In this document: positions 12,941 through 24,032 of the stretch, one piece after another
Numbering within the stretch: position 1 is the stretch's first letter
How the letters are laid out: every line of letters starts with the position of its first letter
NCBI GenBank assembly: GCA_943736015.1
Contig: OX031056.1
Location: 64,259,277-64,323,276, forward strand
Reading direction: 5' to 3'
DNA: 64,000 nucleotides
Origin: Tridacna crocea
Lineage: Eukaryota; Mollusca; Bivalvia; Cardiida; Cardiidae
Translations under genes and position numbers: made by a program
Notes under the pieces: model-generated
Told to the model about the DNA's origin: nothing
What the model saw: only the letters and a program-made list of their open reading frames with translations
The model's database searches: none

Positions 12941-13208
12941 ACGTTTCCACAAAAACATATAAAAACTGTTACCTAAAATCAATCTTCAATTCTTAAGTTC
13001 AAAACACACCACTTAGTATCTCCGTAAACCATTTATTGATAAGTTAATCTTAATTAGTGCTTAGAGATTTATATTTACAATTTAAACCAGTCAAATGAAA
13101 CCACAGGATTTTGTCCATTTCACTGTGGTACACAAGCATTTCGATCAAGAAAAGATGTATACTGAAATCACTCAGAAGAAACACAAAGTAAAATGTTTTT
13201 AAGACTGT
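12941..13208. other. No feature recognised
   Basis: AT-rich spacer between the local repeat cluster and the first full MITE. Confidence 0.35.
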
Positions 13209-13397
13209 TTAACTCATTACCACACAACAAAATTTTAGGTTTGTCCAAATTGAAACCATTTGCACACAATGAAATAAATATGGCTGAAAATTTGAAATTT
13301 GTTTTGTTACCAGCATTTTCTCCTTATCCCACAATGTTTTCAAAAAGATTTCTTTTCCAGGGTTGTCAAAAGTAGGGATTGTGTAGTAATGGGTTAA
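13209..13397 (-). mobile_element. Palindrome-centred MITE, near full length
   Basis: Bounded by ttaactcattaccacacaac on one side and the inverted end gattgtgtagtaatgggtta on the other. One half of the central palindrome is missing (ttgttaccagcattttctcc remains), so it is shorter than the 228 bp copies. It is inverted relative to the 13975 copy. Confidence 0.85.
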
Positions 13398-13974
13398 CAT
13401 ACAAATCTTTGTGAAGAAAGCTTTTAACAAGACACCCATGCAAAGCTGATTTCCCAGCATACATGGTAGGCAAAAGTAAATACTGGCAGATAACTCTCAA
13501 CTGAGACAAACGTTTTTGCATAACAATGACAGGCTGAAAGTTCCTAGTCATATTAAGACAGAGAGAAATCTAAAATTAACAAAGACCAGAAACTGGCCTT
13601 TAGATTAACAACAATATGTAAGATTAAATAATTATTTTTTTAATACACGGTCAAGGAGATCAAAATGTCAAGAGTCTCATCAAAGCTGTTGTTCAACCAT
13701 TTGAGAAATTTCAAATGACTTTGCATAAATGTTCATAATGGAAAATATAGCAAGCAACCCTGGGGAATACTACTGTAGCTTAACCGATTACCATACAATA
13801 AGTATTTGTCAGCTGCAAATGCTCTAAATTTGGGAAAGTCATAGGTTTGTAATTGTTAAATGAGTCAAAGAATTCTTAATTATTAGCCACAAACATTCAT
13901 GAACACTTTTTGCACAGCAAAGCCTCCAATGAATCACACTGGAGTATGATTCAAATACTCTGGTAACCATAGAT

Positions 13975-14202
13975 TAACCCATTACCACACAATCCCTACT
14001 TTTAATGACCCTGAAGAAAGAAGCCTTAGAAAACATTAAGGGAAAAGGAGAAAATGCTGCTAACCAGCATTTTCTCCTTTTCCCAAAATGTTTTCTACCC
14101 CTCTCAAAACAAATTTCATATTTTCAGTCACTTTTATTTTGTCGTCTGCAAATACTTTTGATTCTGACAAGTCTAAAATATTGTCGTTTGGTAAAGAGTT
14201 AA
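13975..14202 (+). mobile_element. Palindrome-centred MITE, full-length copy
   Basis: Reference copy of the most abundant family here, 228 bp. In order: terminal ttaacccattaccacacaat; cctacttttaatgaccctga; gaagccttagaaaacatt; the central inverted repeat ggagaaaatgctg/cagcattttctcc flanked by ggaaaa/ttttcc; aaaatgttttctacc; caaatttcatattttcagtc; attttgtcgtctgcaaat; and terminal gtttggtaaagagttaa. The ends form an imperfect TIR (ttaacYcattaccaMacRa). There is no coding capacity. Superfamily unassigned; flanking ttaa may be part of the target duplication. Confidence 0.9.
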
Positions 14203-14237
14203 ATGACTGAAAACAGTTCATGTCCACTTGAAAATAT

Positions 14238-14455
14238 TTAACCCATTACCACATAATCCTTACTTTTGACACCCCTGAAAGAAGCCTTTTGAAAACATTG
14301 TGGGAAAAGGAGGTAACCAGCATTTTCTCCTTTGCCCACAGTGTTTTCTGCCCTTCGCAACACAGATTTGAAATTTTCAGTCACTTTTATTTTGTCATCT
14401 GCAAATGCTTTCGATTTGGACAAAGTTAAAATTTTGTCGTTTGGTAATGAGTTAA
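14238..14455 (+). mobile_element. Palindrome-centred MITE, full-length copy
   Basis: Same structure as the copy 35 bp upstream and same orientation, but the left half of the central palindrome has lost the gagaaaatgctgg segment (ggaaaaggaggtaaccagca). Two complete copies within 500 bp suggest preferred insertion near existing copies or local duplication. Confidence 0.9.
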
Positions 14456-16531
14456 TATGAAAGCATTGTGAAAAAAAGAAGCATTTGCTCAGACAACCAA
14501 ATCATGTTTCCTGTCATGTTTCCGGCTTTAGTTACAAGTATATAAAAATACAACAAAAGTGGGACTTTTGACAACATTTGAAAAAATATTTAGAAGAAAG
14601 ACAATATCATCTATAAACACTAATAAAACACTATTGTACAAAAAGCATTCTATACATCTTTGTAGTCTGATTTTGGTATGGTCTTTCTGGTCTGATCCTC
14701 TTTCTATACCATTTCACCTGTTTCCAAACAGCAGCTTGAATCTGTTTGGTATCCACAATGTCATGTTGCTCATAGCCAATACCTGTGAATATGTACATAT
14801 ATTATTGAGCCATGCTCTATTAAAAAAAAAGGAGCTGCAACTGCAAAAAGAATAGACCCAGGTCAGCTTGTGTAGTCTGCCCAGGCTGACATGGGCCCAC
14901 AATGTTTGCCGTTTGAATATCTTCTGTATTTCCATGGACCAGTTTACTTCATGATTAAGTTGAATGTTAGACAAAATGGAGTTTATAGATCCATAATTAT
15001 TTGATGCCTTGCTTGGTATAATAGATCAACGAAATGCATTAAGTCTCTTTTTCATAGAGCATGGCCCATATTTTGACAAATATTTATCTTTTTGTGTTTA
15101 TGCCATGTGGTGAAACAGTGCCAGATTACTAAATGAGTGTATGTGATATTAATGATTTTCACAATTTGAAATGAAATGCTCATTATTATCTACTTCATTT
15201 AACCTGACCCAGGTAACAATCATTTACATAAATCAATATTCTATTTTTATCCTCAGCATTGCTCGGCATAATTATTATGTCCAGAGTGGTCAAGGAAATA
15301 TTTCACACAGTTTACGCAAATCAAACCTTTACCTACTAAAACTTTCAGTGCAGGACACTTTCTCATTTTTCACACCATATTTTAATACCACAAAAAGTAA
15401 AATCATCAGCCTATGAGTATGGCATTTCAAGTTATGTCCTGCATATATTTCCAGTTAAAAAGAACCTATAATTTCAAGTTGCTAATGAATGAATATTTTT
15501 CCTGTGCAGAAGGCAAAACCTATTTTCGACTTGTACAAACAAAAAGTTACAATAAGTCATGCTATTAGTCACTTTGTAAATAGGTGTTTATAACCAAGAG
15601 TAGTCACAATTTTAAGCAAAGTTTACCTGATATAAGCCATCTGAATTGTCATCTGCAAATGCTTTCAATTTGAAAAAGACAATTTCGAATTGTGTGGTAA
15701 AGGGTTAAAAAATACAGCATGCTTCTAATTTACATAATTCAAGGGTTTAGAAAAATGAATCTAATAATTCCTTATAGCCAAAAAATCAAGACAGCTGATA
15801 ATTTTGAATTTCAATTTCATTTTGCCTCCCTATCTCAGAGCATTAATTATTATTTTCATGAAAAAAAGGTTTAAAAATATAAAACCTTCAGTATTTTGCC
15901 ATGTATGCCTGCTTAGCTGCTATCTGGGTTGATTTCCTTAGAAAGTAACTCAATTGCACCTCCCAAATTGCTCTTCCATATTCTTTATATTTGCATCACT
16001 AGTGGCTTCAAAAAGCAGCCAGGAAGTTGTCCAACCAGGTTATCAATCATGGCTGTAAAAAAATGTTTTATAGAAATACTGTTCATTGCATTACAATGTA
16101 TTAGAATTACCTACCATACAGTGAAAAAATTCAAATTTCAGTCTTTGGTCATAAAGACAATGAAAATAACAAATTATATATGATCCACCAGTCTGCCCAG
16201 AAATTCTGTAATTGTTCTATGTTACTTTTAAACACTTGTGAAAATTTTCCACCAAAATTGCAAACTTTCCATAGAATGGGTTTTGTTGCCATTTTCAAAT
16301 GTAGCTGGCAGACCTTTGAATTGGTATGTTGTTTCACAGTCACAAACAAGAAGTAGATGGAATTCTGAGGAGAATTTGCAATTTACAAGGGCCCGATTTA
16401 GTTTTTAGAATTTAGTCTTTTAATTTATCCAATCAAACTGATCCTGCAACTTCAATAAAACAATTGCCACAGTACATATTTTCTATATTTCGATGTTTCC
16501 CCACCCAAAATGGTTTGTAACAAGACCCTCT
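14456..16531. other. Mostly unique DNA with one MITE end
   Basis: The terminal part of the palindrome MITE (gtcatctgcaaatgctttca to gtgtggtaaagggttaa) lies at about 15647-15706. Otherwise I see no coding block. Small open frames at 14559-14855 and 15929-16183 carry no motif. Confidence 0.45.
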
Positions 16532-16758
16532 TTAACCCATTTCCCACAATCCCTACTTTTGACGCCCCTGAGAAAGAAGCCTTGTGAAAACACTGTAGGA
16601 AAAGGAGAAAATGCTGGTAACCAGCATTTTCTCCTTTTTCCACAGTGTTTTCATCCTTCCCAAAACAAATTTCAATTTTTCAGTCACCTTTATTTTGTCG
16701 TCTGCAAATGCTTTCAATTTGAACCAGTGTAAGATTTTGTCCTTTGGTAATGAGTTAA
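16532..16758 (+). mobile_element. Palindrome-centred MITE, full-length copy
   Basis: Complete from ttaacccatttcccacaatc to tttggtaatgagttaa, with an intact 31 nt centre (ggagaaaatgctggtaacca and its mirror). The arms are close to the 22575 and 61719 copies, which makes this one of the youngest looking. Confidence 0.92.
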
Positions 16759-17104
16759 CTATAACCAGAAGACAAATTTTTTATAACTGGTCATAATCGA
16801 AAGATGTTGCAGACAACATAATAAATCTTCAAATAGTAAAACTTGTATCAAAAAGGGTAGAAATTATTGTGTAAAACAAAGAAAATGCAGGTTACTATTA
16901 TTTTCTTCTTTTCCCACAATGTTTTTCATAGCTTTTTTTCTTTAGTGACCTTAAATGCAGGAATGAATGGTAATTGTTAAAAACTTCTCTTCACCGTAAC
17001 AGAAAAATCAGGCCTGAGTTAATTAGGTAAAATTTGGTAAAGAGTAGAGAAATATATTTTATTGCAGAAAAAGTGAGTCAGAGACATGTACATGGATTGG
17101 TACT

Positions 17105-17333
17105 TTCACTCATTACCAAACGACAAAATGTTTGGTTTGTCCAAATCTAAAGTATTTGCACATGACAAAATAAATGTGACTGAAAATTTCAAATTTGTTT
17201 TGTGAAGGGCAGAAAACATTGTGGGAAAAAGAGAAAATGCTGGTAACCAGCATTTTCTCCTCTTCCCATAATGGTTTCTAAAGGCTTCTTTCTCAGTGGA
17301 GTCAAAAGTAGGGATTTTGTGGTAATGGGTTAA
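17105..17333 (-). mobile_element. Palindrome-centred MITE, full-length inverted copy
   Basis: Runs from ttcactcattaccaaacgac to ttttgtggtaatgggttaa. It has the palindromic centre gagaaaatgctggtaacca and its mirror, and both internal arms. Confidence 0.9.
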
Positions 17334-17499
17334 GCAAATAACTCGGGTATAACAAAATTTACAAAGATAAAAAGAAAATATGATAGATCTTAATTACCTG
17401 AACTCAGTTCCATCCCTCTTGACGTGGTGGTTCATATGGGTCACATTATTTATCATAACAAAATTCACATTTCACATATAAGGATCCACCGTGTCCTTT

Positions 17500-17880
17500 C
17501 TATATTTCTCCAAACAACGCTGTCGTAGGAGAAGGAAACAGGCCAAAGAAGGCAAAATTGACACGCCCTCATTGTTTTCGAAAGAACATCGAATGTAACG
17601 TGCGTCGGCCAACCTTCAAACTATAACCTGTCGAGGCAACTTCAACATGATCACAAGCCTCAGGCAAACGATCCACAAGCATAGTTATGCCAGTCAAAAC
17701 TGATCTCGGGGTAAGACTGGGCAGCCTTCCTTTCTGTTTTGCGTGAATCGGCCTTAATTGTAGAGTCGCGAAATTGCATGACAAACTTCTGCACCGGAAG
17801 TCTCAATCTCCGAGCAGAGTTGTCGTTCGTTACTCTCACCGTGCGAGAGAGTGCGGAAGTCTTAGAAAAAAAATCGTTCT
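17500..17880. other. GC-richer, CpG-containing patch
   Basis: Compared with its surroundings this stretch is richer in G, C and CpG (cgctgtcgtagg, cgtgcgtcggcc, gagtcgcgaa). Short minus-strand frames (17569-17784 and 17660-17956) overlap here but encode nothing I recognise. It could be a promoter/first-exon region or an old insertion. The word ccgagcagagttgtcgttcg followed by ttactctcacc (17810-17840) recurs exactly at 28398-28428. Confidence 0.35.
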
Positions 17881-18855
17881 TTTTTTTTTTGGATCTATCG
17901 GTTATATTAATCGACAAAACACCTATAAAATATTTATATTCTTCATAAAGTATCATTGTATATTAAAACGAAATAATGCTAAAGATTATTCAATCATGCC
18001 GTGTCCGACGGTAATTGACGTGAATGCCCGACCATTCTCTGCAGCTTACCGAGGCAATTCGATTGTTACAAGTACGTAGTATACCGACATTAGCCGATGT
18101 TTCAGAATGCAATAACAGTTGGCCAACCTTAACTGTCTCTTAGAATGCATTTTTAAGCATAAAATCAATCACTATCAACACTTCTTTAATCAGTAAAATT
18201 AGTTTAAGCCGTCTTCTTTAGAAGCAGTAGCTTATTTGGTGGACTACTTTTTATGGAGTTAACTGAAATTTTATGGCGGTTATTAGGTATGTTCTTAACC
18301 GAATCATAGGCAATGAGTTTGGTTTTTAGACTTATTTATTTTTCGAATTTTGTTTCGAATTTTGGATTTTTTTTTTCGAATTTTGTAATTTTCGTTGACT
18401 CTGTGGCGACAACCGCCACAAAAACAAACTAATTTAAAACCTGACGTGCAAAACTGTCATTTCACAAGTCAAAGTTTTAATCATAATTATGCAATTGGTC
18501 AATAACAGTTTGAAATAATACTGTTAAATTATGTAATATGGTATTTCCTACACCTATTATTGGTTTCAATTAATTTATCAACAAGTACTTATAGACAGAT
18601 AAACAAATATAATTTCTATTAAATTCAAATTATCTTGTTACCCATCCTTTTTGATAATATAAAAAAAAATCTTTATTTAGATACCACATATGCTTTACAT
18701 GGTTAATTCTTTTAATTTACATAATAAATGTAAAAAATTATGCACAAATATAAATGTTAAAATTAATGCACAAATCATCATAAATAATTTTCATTGAATA
18801 GTTATACATATTAATATTATATTTAAGATATTTAGTATTTTCTTAATAAATCATA
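17881..18855. other. AT-rich sequence without features
   Basis: Strongly AT-rich, with runs such as tttttcgaattttg repeated near 18340-18390. No gene signal. Confidence 0.4.
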
Positions 18856-19036
18856 TCGAGGGGTCAACGCAAAACTATTCTAACTCAATTTTTGTCAAAA
18901 ATTGTTTTTTTGCATTTATTGGATTGAAATGGTACGATACACGTTATGTTAAAATATTGCAGTAATACTCCGAGTAGTTTTGGAGATATTCAATTTTTTA
19001 AAAGATATTCTATCTCCAAATCGGGATACTCTTGGT

Positions 19037-19072
19037 GCAAAACTATTCTAACTCAAGTTAGTATAGTTTTGC
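19037..19072. repeat. 36 bp subterminal palindrome (left)
   Basis: gcaaaactattctaactcaa followed by gttagtatagttttgc pairs with itself almost completely. It repeats the inner word of the TIR and is mirrored by a 36 bp palindrome near the right end. Confidence 0.8.
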
Positions 19073-21881
19073 TCTAAAATCTAGCATGAAAATTTCAAAT
19101 TCAAAGTGCAAGACTATTCTGTCTTGATTTTTAGGTTTTGATTACATCTTAAATCTTGCTTCTGGTTTTATAATACTTTTCTTAAACTGTGTAGCTATTC
19201 TATCTGACAGTTATCTAAGCTTTTAGTGTGAAAGATTTAACAAATTTAATGGAGAAAAGTTCTACACTTAGATACTCTTTACTTTGACTTAAACTTATCT
19301 AACAAGTGGCCATTTTGCATTACTATAGGATTGATTTTATGATCAACATTAGGTAAAGATCCTGTACTAGATGTATTTGACTCCTTTTTATTCATCTTGC
19401 TAATCAACTCACCATACAATCAATGTTAAATGTTACATCAGTAATTTCAACATAAACTTTAGGCATTGAACAAGATTCTTTGCTGTTTGGTTTTGCTTTC
19501 TGTAATCCTGATACATCCTATATCAAAGATCATTGCAGTCACCTGTATGCTGCCTTTGATTATTATGTTTATTTGAGGTCTCATTTATTAAAAAATAGGC
19601 CTTGAACATCACTTAGACGCGTGGAAAACTACTGAATCTTAGGTTGTCAAAATGTGGCACAAGCAATGGAAAGATGGATATGTGGGCCACTCTCTTATTT
19701 GGTTATAAAGGAATCAGTTTTTGAGTACATTGTCTCAGATCAAACTTTCTGCATGTGCAGACTTAGTCTTAGTCTTAGTCTTTGCATTTTCACACCATGC
19801 TGTAATTTCATAATTAAGTATATGAGCAGTCATTGATTCTGTTCTGCAGCTAGTATGTTTAATGATGTCTAACTATATTTATTAAACTGATGCCACTGGA
19901 ATCCCTGTATACATTTATTTCCACCTGAAATGTTTATTTAAAACCTTTGAGACATTTGATTTGATGGTCACTATAGATTGAAAGAATTTGCTTATAATTA
20001 TATGAATATTAAAACACAGAAATATTCTCAAGAAAATCATCAAAGAAACACTAATATCTGCTTTATCCACTTTCTGGTATATCTTACAAATATATTAACT
20101 CTTAAAAATGTTATAGCCAAAGTTACTTGAAATGGTTAAATTTGATGCAAGTCACATATATTTCAAATAATATATACATGACCTTTGTGGCTGAATTTTT
20201 AGAATCTCTTAATAGTGCAGAACAACTCAAAAGGTCTATGAGGACCAAAGCTTACCACTGTTTAAGCTCCCTGTATTCTCTTTTATTACAAAATATAATT
20301 TTTAAAAGAAAGTTAAAGTATTCAATATGGACAGGTACTTTTCAGTCCTTTCCATCAGATTATGTTGGAAAAAGCAATCACCAAAAAATTACTTGAGGTG
20401 AAACTTGTATCTAAAATGATGTAAATTTGTATAAAAGAAACTTGGCACGCTGACTAGCAGTTTTGGGCTAAATCAGTACTGGCATCCTTTTTAGATACTT
20501 ATATAGAAAAATTCAGTAAGGTAGAAAACCTGGATGGTAATGCATCAATTAGCTGAGTTTACAGGAGCTAATTTGAAAATAGAGCTATTTTCAAAAAGCA
20601 TGCCCATGCTTTTCAATCTGTTGTTTCATGATGATGGTATCTATAGGTTTCAAAAACTCAACCTAAGCATAGTCGACTGCTGAAGATGGCCCCATTATAA
20701 TTAGTTAAACATGTGATCACCAAAAGGCGGAGGCTGGAAGGTGCTCATTTTTTACCTAATTAATGGGACACAGTTTGAGCAATTTTGAACATCTGACATT
20801 TGACAATGATACATACACATATATCACTATAAGTCTGGACTTTATGATTCCATGAAAAGAAACGAGGCTACAGCAAATCTAGAACATAGGACTCTCATGT
20901 TAGGACTGTTCTTGAATTACCATACATCGTACTTGTGACTGAAAGCATTTGCAGATGACCAATTAAATATGGTTCTCTTGATGAGATATGTCTGTAAAAG
21001 GCTGGAATACTGTATTGGAAAAGTAGATGATTGTTCTAAAGGGTACTAAATTATGAAAATGTTTGGTAAAGGACTACTACAGACATGCTACATACTGCTA
21101 CATACATGTATCAAAGCTGTAGGTCTGGTGGTTAGGGACAAGGTACCCAAGTTTTTAAATACTGAACTCTATCTGAATCCAGGACAAGGCCATCCCTGGA
21201 ATTATTTTGGACAATATGATTTGAGGACTGTAAAATGATATTACAGGACTTATGTGAACTATCTAGGCTTCTTGATTTCAGCAAAGTGTTAGAATAACTT
21301 TCGCCAAAAAGAACACTTATTCAAAATGTGTGGCTCTCCCCATGGACACACTTTGGACAAAACTGAAATAATACTATTTGATAATACTAGTATTAAAAAT
21401 ATAAACTCAAAAACCAGTTCAATATTTTTTATGGTTTCAGAAAAGAAAATAATTTATAAACTCTTTCTAAATCATATGATCATAGGGCAGGGCAATGTCT
21501 ACCCCCCCAAAGACTCACTTTGAACTGTGTAGGGTACCACAAGCATTTGCAATATACAAAACATTGAACATCTAGGCTTTCTGGTTCAGGACAAGGGCAT
21601 CTTTAAATTTCTCTTTGTGTGTCTATAACTTATGATATCCCTTCCCTTACTTAAAAAAAAAGGTCAATTTAAATTTGATTCTGATCGTTTGAACAAGCTT
21701 TATACTATCACTGGTGCTGTTTATGTTGATCATGTTCAGGTGGCACTGGCCAGACTTTTTTAGAAATCTATTGCTCCAAAATATAAGGGAGATAATGGAA
21801 TTTGATTCCTGATCTTTTAAAATAATGACAAACAACTAACTTTGGGTGAAATTGAAGTTTGAGCAGTTTTTATGTTACACT

Positions 21882-22244
21882 CATCCTCGGATACCCCAGG
21901 GTCTCCCTATTTGCTACGCTACATCGACCCTGGGACAATTGACTAATAAAACTTTGAATCAGCCGCCGAAAATCGATACGAAACGTCATACCGTACAGTC
22001 CACTCGCCCATCACAAAATGATGATAGAACCAATGAAAAGCTAGCATTCGGCCAGCGGTAAAGCGAGCCGCCGAAAATCGATACGAAACGTCATAGCGTA
22101 CAGTACACTCGCCCATCACAAAATGATGATGGAACCAATGAAAAGCCAGCATTCGGCCAGCGGTAAAGCGAAGGAAATTCAACTAATTGTCCCAGGGGTC
22201 GATGTAGCGTAGCAAATAGGGAGACCCCGGGGTATCCGAGGATG
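21882..22244 (+). mobile_element. MULE-like MITE, two-unit copy
   Basis: 363 bp with TIRs of about 60 bp starting catcctcggataccccaggg. The body holds two tandem 105 bp units (agccgccgaaaatcgatacg to gccagcggtaaagcg), each with an accaatgaaaag word. The flanking target duplication is tgttacact (21873-21881 and 22245-22253). A 9 bp duplication with long TIRs is typical of Mutator-like elements. Units 1 and 2 differ at diagnostic positions (accgtacagtcc against agcgtacagtac). No coding capacity. Confidence 0.92.
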
Positions 22245-22574
22245 TGTTACACTTGAGACCGTAATCATCTTGTTATGAGAATGTTTCAGATTTCTGAAAA
22301 TCTTTAAAAGGAAAGAACAAAAAGCCACCATTTAAATTCTCACAATGTGGATACAGAAAAGCAAAAGCTTTACTAGGAAGAGCTCAGAACATACTGTATA
22401 AATCATAAAGATTTGAATGATATTGTTTTACAGTATAACAATTATATAGCCCTGTCTAAAACATTCACTTGGTGCAGTGTCTCAGAATGATCTCATCTGT
22501 TGTGAATCCAAAAAAGCAATTTAAAACAGCTTTCTGATAACCAGCAACCTATTATTAGTGGGAAATATAATGAT

Positions 22575-22803
22575 TTAACCCATTACCACACAATCCCTAC
22601 TTTTGACGTCCCTGAGAAAGAAGCCTTTTGAAAACACCGTAGGAAAAAGAGAAAATGCTGGTAAGCAGCATTTTCTCCTTTTCCCACAGTGTTTTCTACC
22701 CTTCCCAGAACAAATTTGAATTTTTCAGTCGCCTTTATTTTGTCATCTGCAAATGCTTTCAATTTAAACCAGTCTAAAATGTTGTTGTGTGGTAATGGGT
22801 TAA
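22575..22803 (+). mobile_element. Palindrome-centred MITE, full-length copy
   Basis: Intact from ttaacccattaccacacaat to gtgtggtaatgggttaa. It lies inside the 5.0 kb TIR element, so it inserted after that element or was carried by it. Confidence 0.92.
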
Positions 22804-22838
22804 TATCCATCTGCAAAAAAGGTCATTCAAAGAGTCCA

Positions 22839-23030
22839 CCAAGGTCGGTATTCACCAATCATTCTTCAGAACGTTCTGAGTCTTATTCTTCAGAATTTCA
22901 TCAATGTGAAAGTAACAGAACTTCTGATCTGGTTTAGCCAATCAGAAGTTCTGTTTCTTTCACCGTCAGTAAATCTTGAAGAATAAGACTAAGAAGGTTC
23001 TTAAGAATGGTTGGTGAATACTGACCCTGG
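22839..23030. mobile_element. Palindromic MITE (ggtcggtattcaccaa ends)
   Basis: About 192 bp, almost entirely a foldback. The left arm begins ccaaggtcggtattcaccaa and the right arm in reverse complement begins ccagggtcagtattcaccaa. Pairing continues through cttattcttca and acagaacttctgat to the centre. No clear target duplication. No coding. Confidence 0.8.
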
Positions 23031-23598
23031 TATTTCATTTTCTTTCATATCAGTAAGATGACTATGGGACAATTTGACAATACAGGAGGAACAACTTTTA
23101 CTGCTCACAATTATACACATAAGATTTACCAAGTATGGCTATAAAACAAAGAATTTAATCCTCGAGTCATCTGTGTATCATAATAGGTAACAATCATGGG
23201 AGGTGATCATCATTCCAAAATCTGACTGGCTCAGTGGAAGATACCAACTTTTGTATTAAAAGTACATAATATTTTAAGAAAACTACTATATGACAAAGTA
23301 TTTTTCTCACTGCCATTTCAAATATTTTATTTTTAAACTGTTGTGATTAGAGTGCTTTGAAAAAATCTATTTCTGCTAATGTTTCAAACAATGCATGTAT
23401 GTGTTCCATTCGTGAAAATGGTAGGTTTTATAATTTTACAGTTAAGACAGACTTAGCATATATGCAGGATTGTCATATCACCTCAAACATCAAAGTATAG
23501 ACCTGTAAGTGATCAGAAAAGTAGCCTAGAACTACTAAAAATTTATGTTGGAATAGTTTTGCCTTCACCCTTTTTGGGTTTTTGTTTGTTTTTGTATT

Positions 23599-23634
23599 GC
23601 AAAACTATTCCAACTTAAGATAGAATAGTCTTGC
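23599..23634. repeat. 36 bp subterminal palindrome (right)
   Basis: gcaaaactattccaacttaa then gatagaatagtcttgc. It is the counterpart of the 19037-19072 palindrome, with the same length and word, near the opposite end of the 5.0 kb element. Confidence 0.8.
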
Positions 23635-23901
23635 AAAACAAATCCCATAACATTTTCTTGATTTCAAGCGCAAAACTATTCTAAGTTGAAAAATGTGCTA
23701 TAAAATCAAAATATTTTTTTTTTAATTAAAACTTCTAATTTTTTGTTGTTTCCCAAGTGCTTTCAGATATGTTGGTGGATAAAATGGTTCAAAAAAGCCA
23801 ATACAAGAGAAATGAATTAGTTTTTTCCCTCTCCTGAAAAATTTATCAAAACATAGAATAGTTTTGCGTTGAGCCCTCGATATATACATGTACTAAATTA
23901 G

Positions 23902-24032
23902 CTCTGGCTTTTTTACCTATGGCCTTATTACCTATGGCTTTTTTACCGTTTTACTTCTGGCTTTTTTACCCATGGCCTTTTTACCTATGGCCTTTTTACC
24001 TATGGCTTTTTTACCTCTGGCTTTTTTACCTA
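23902..24032 (-). repeat. 15 bp minisatellite, inverted partner of 9361-9460
   Basis: About eight units of tatggcttttttacc with variants, plus one short unit gttttac, starting 21 bp outside the right TIR of the 5.0 kb element. Read on the minus strand, one frame gives repeating Gly-Lys-Lys-Ala-Ile. I regard this as a by-product of the 15 bp period and not as a gene. Confidence 0.88.

Larger units (their letters stand above)
18856..23880. mobile_element. 5.0 kb TIR element with mirrored subterminal palindromes
   Basis: The first 27 bases (tcgaggggtcaacgcaaaac plus tattcta) match the reverse complement of the last 27 at 26 of 27 positions. A 36 bp inverted repeat built from the same gcaaaactattc word lies inside each end (19037-19072 and 23599-23634). 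Single copies occur at about 19112 and 23669. This resembles transposase-binding arrays of large DNA transposons. The 5025 bp body has no frame longer than about 90 codons and no motif I recognise, so either coding has decayed or the element is non-autonomous. It carries a palindrome MITE, a MULE-like MITE and a palindromic MITE. Flanks are cata and tata, so a short TA or ATA duplication is possible but not proven. Confidence 0.6.
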
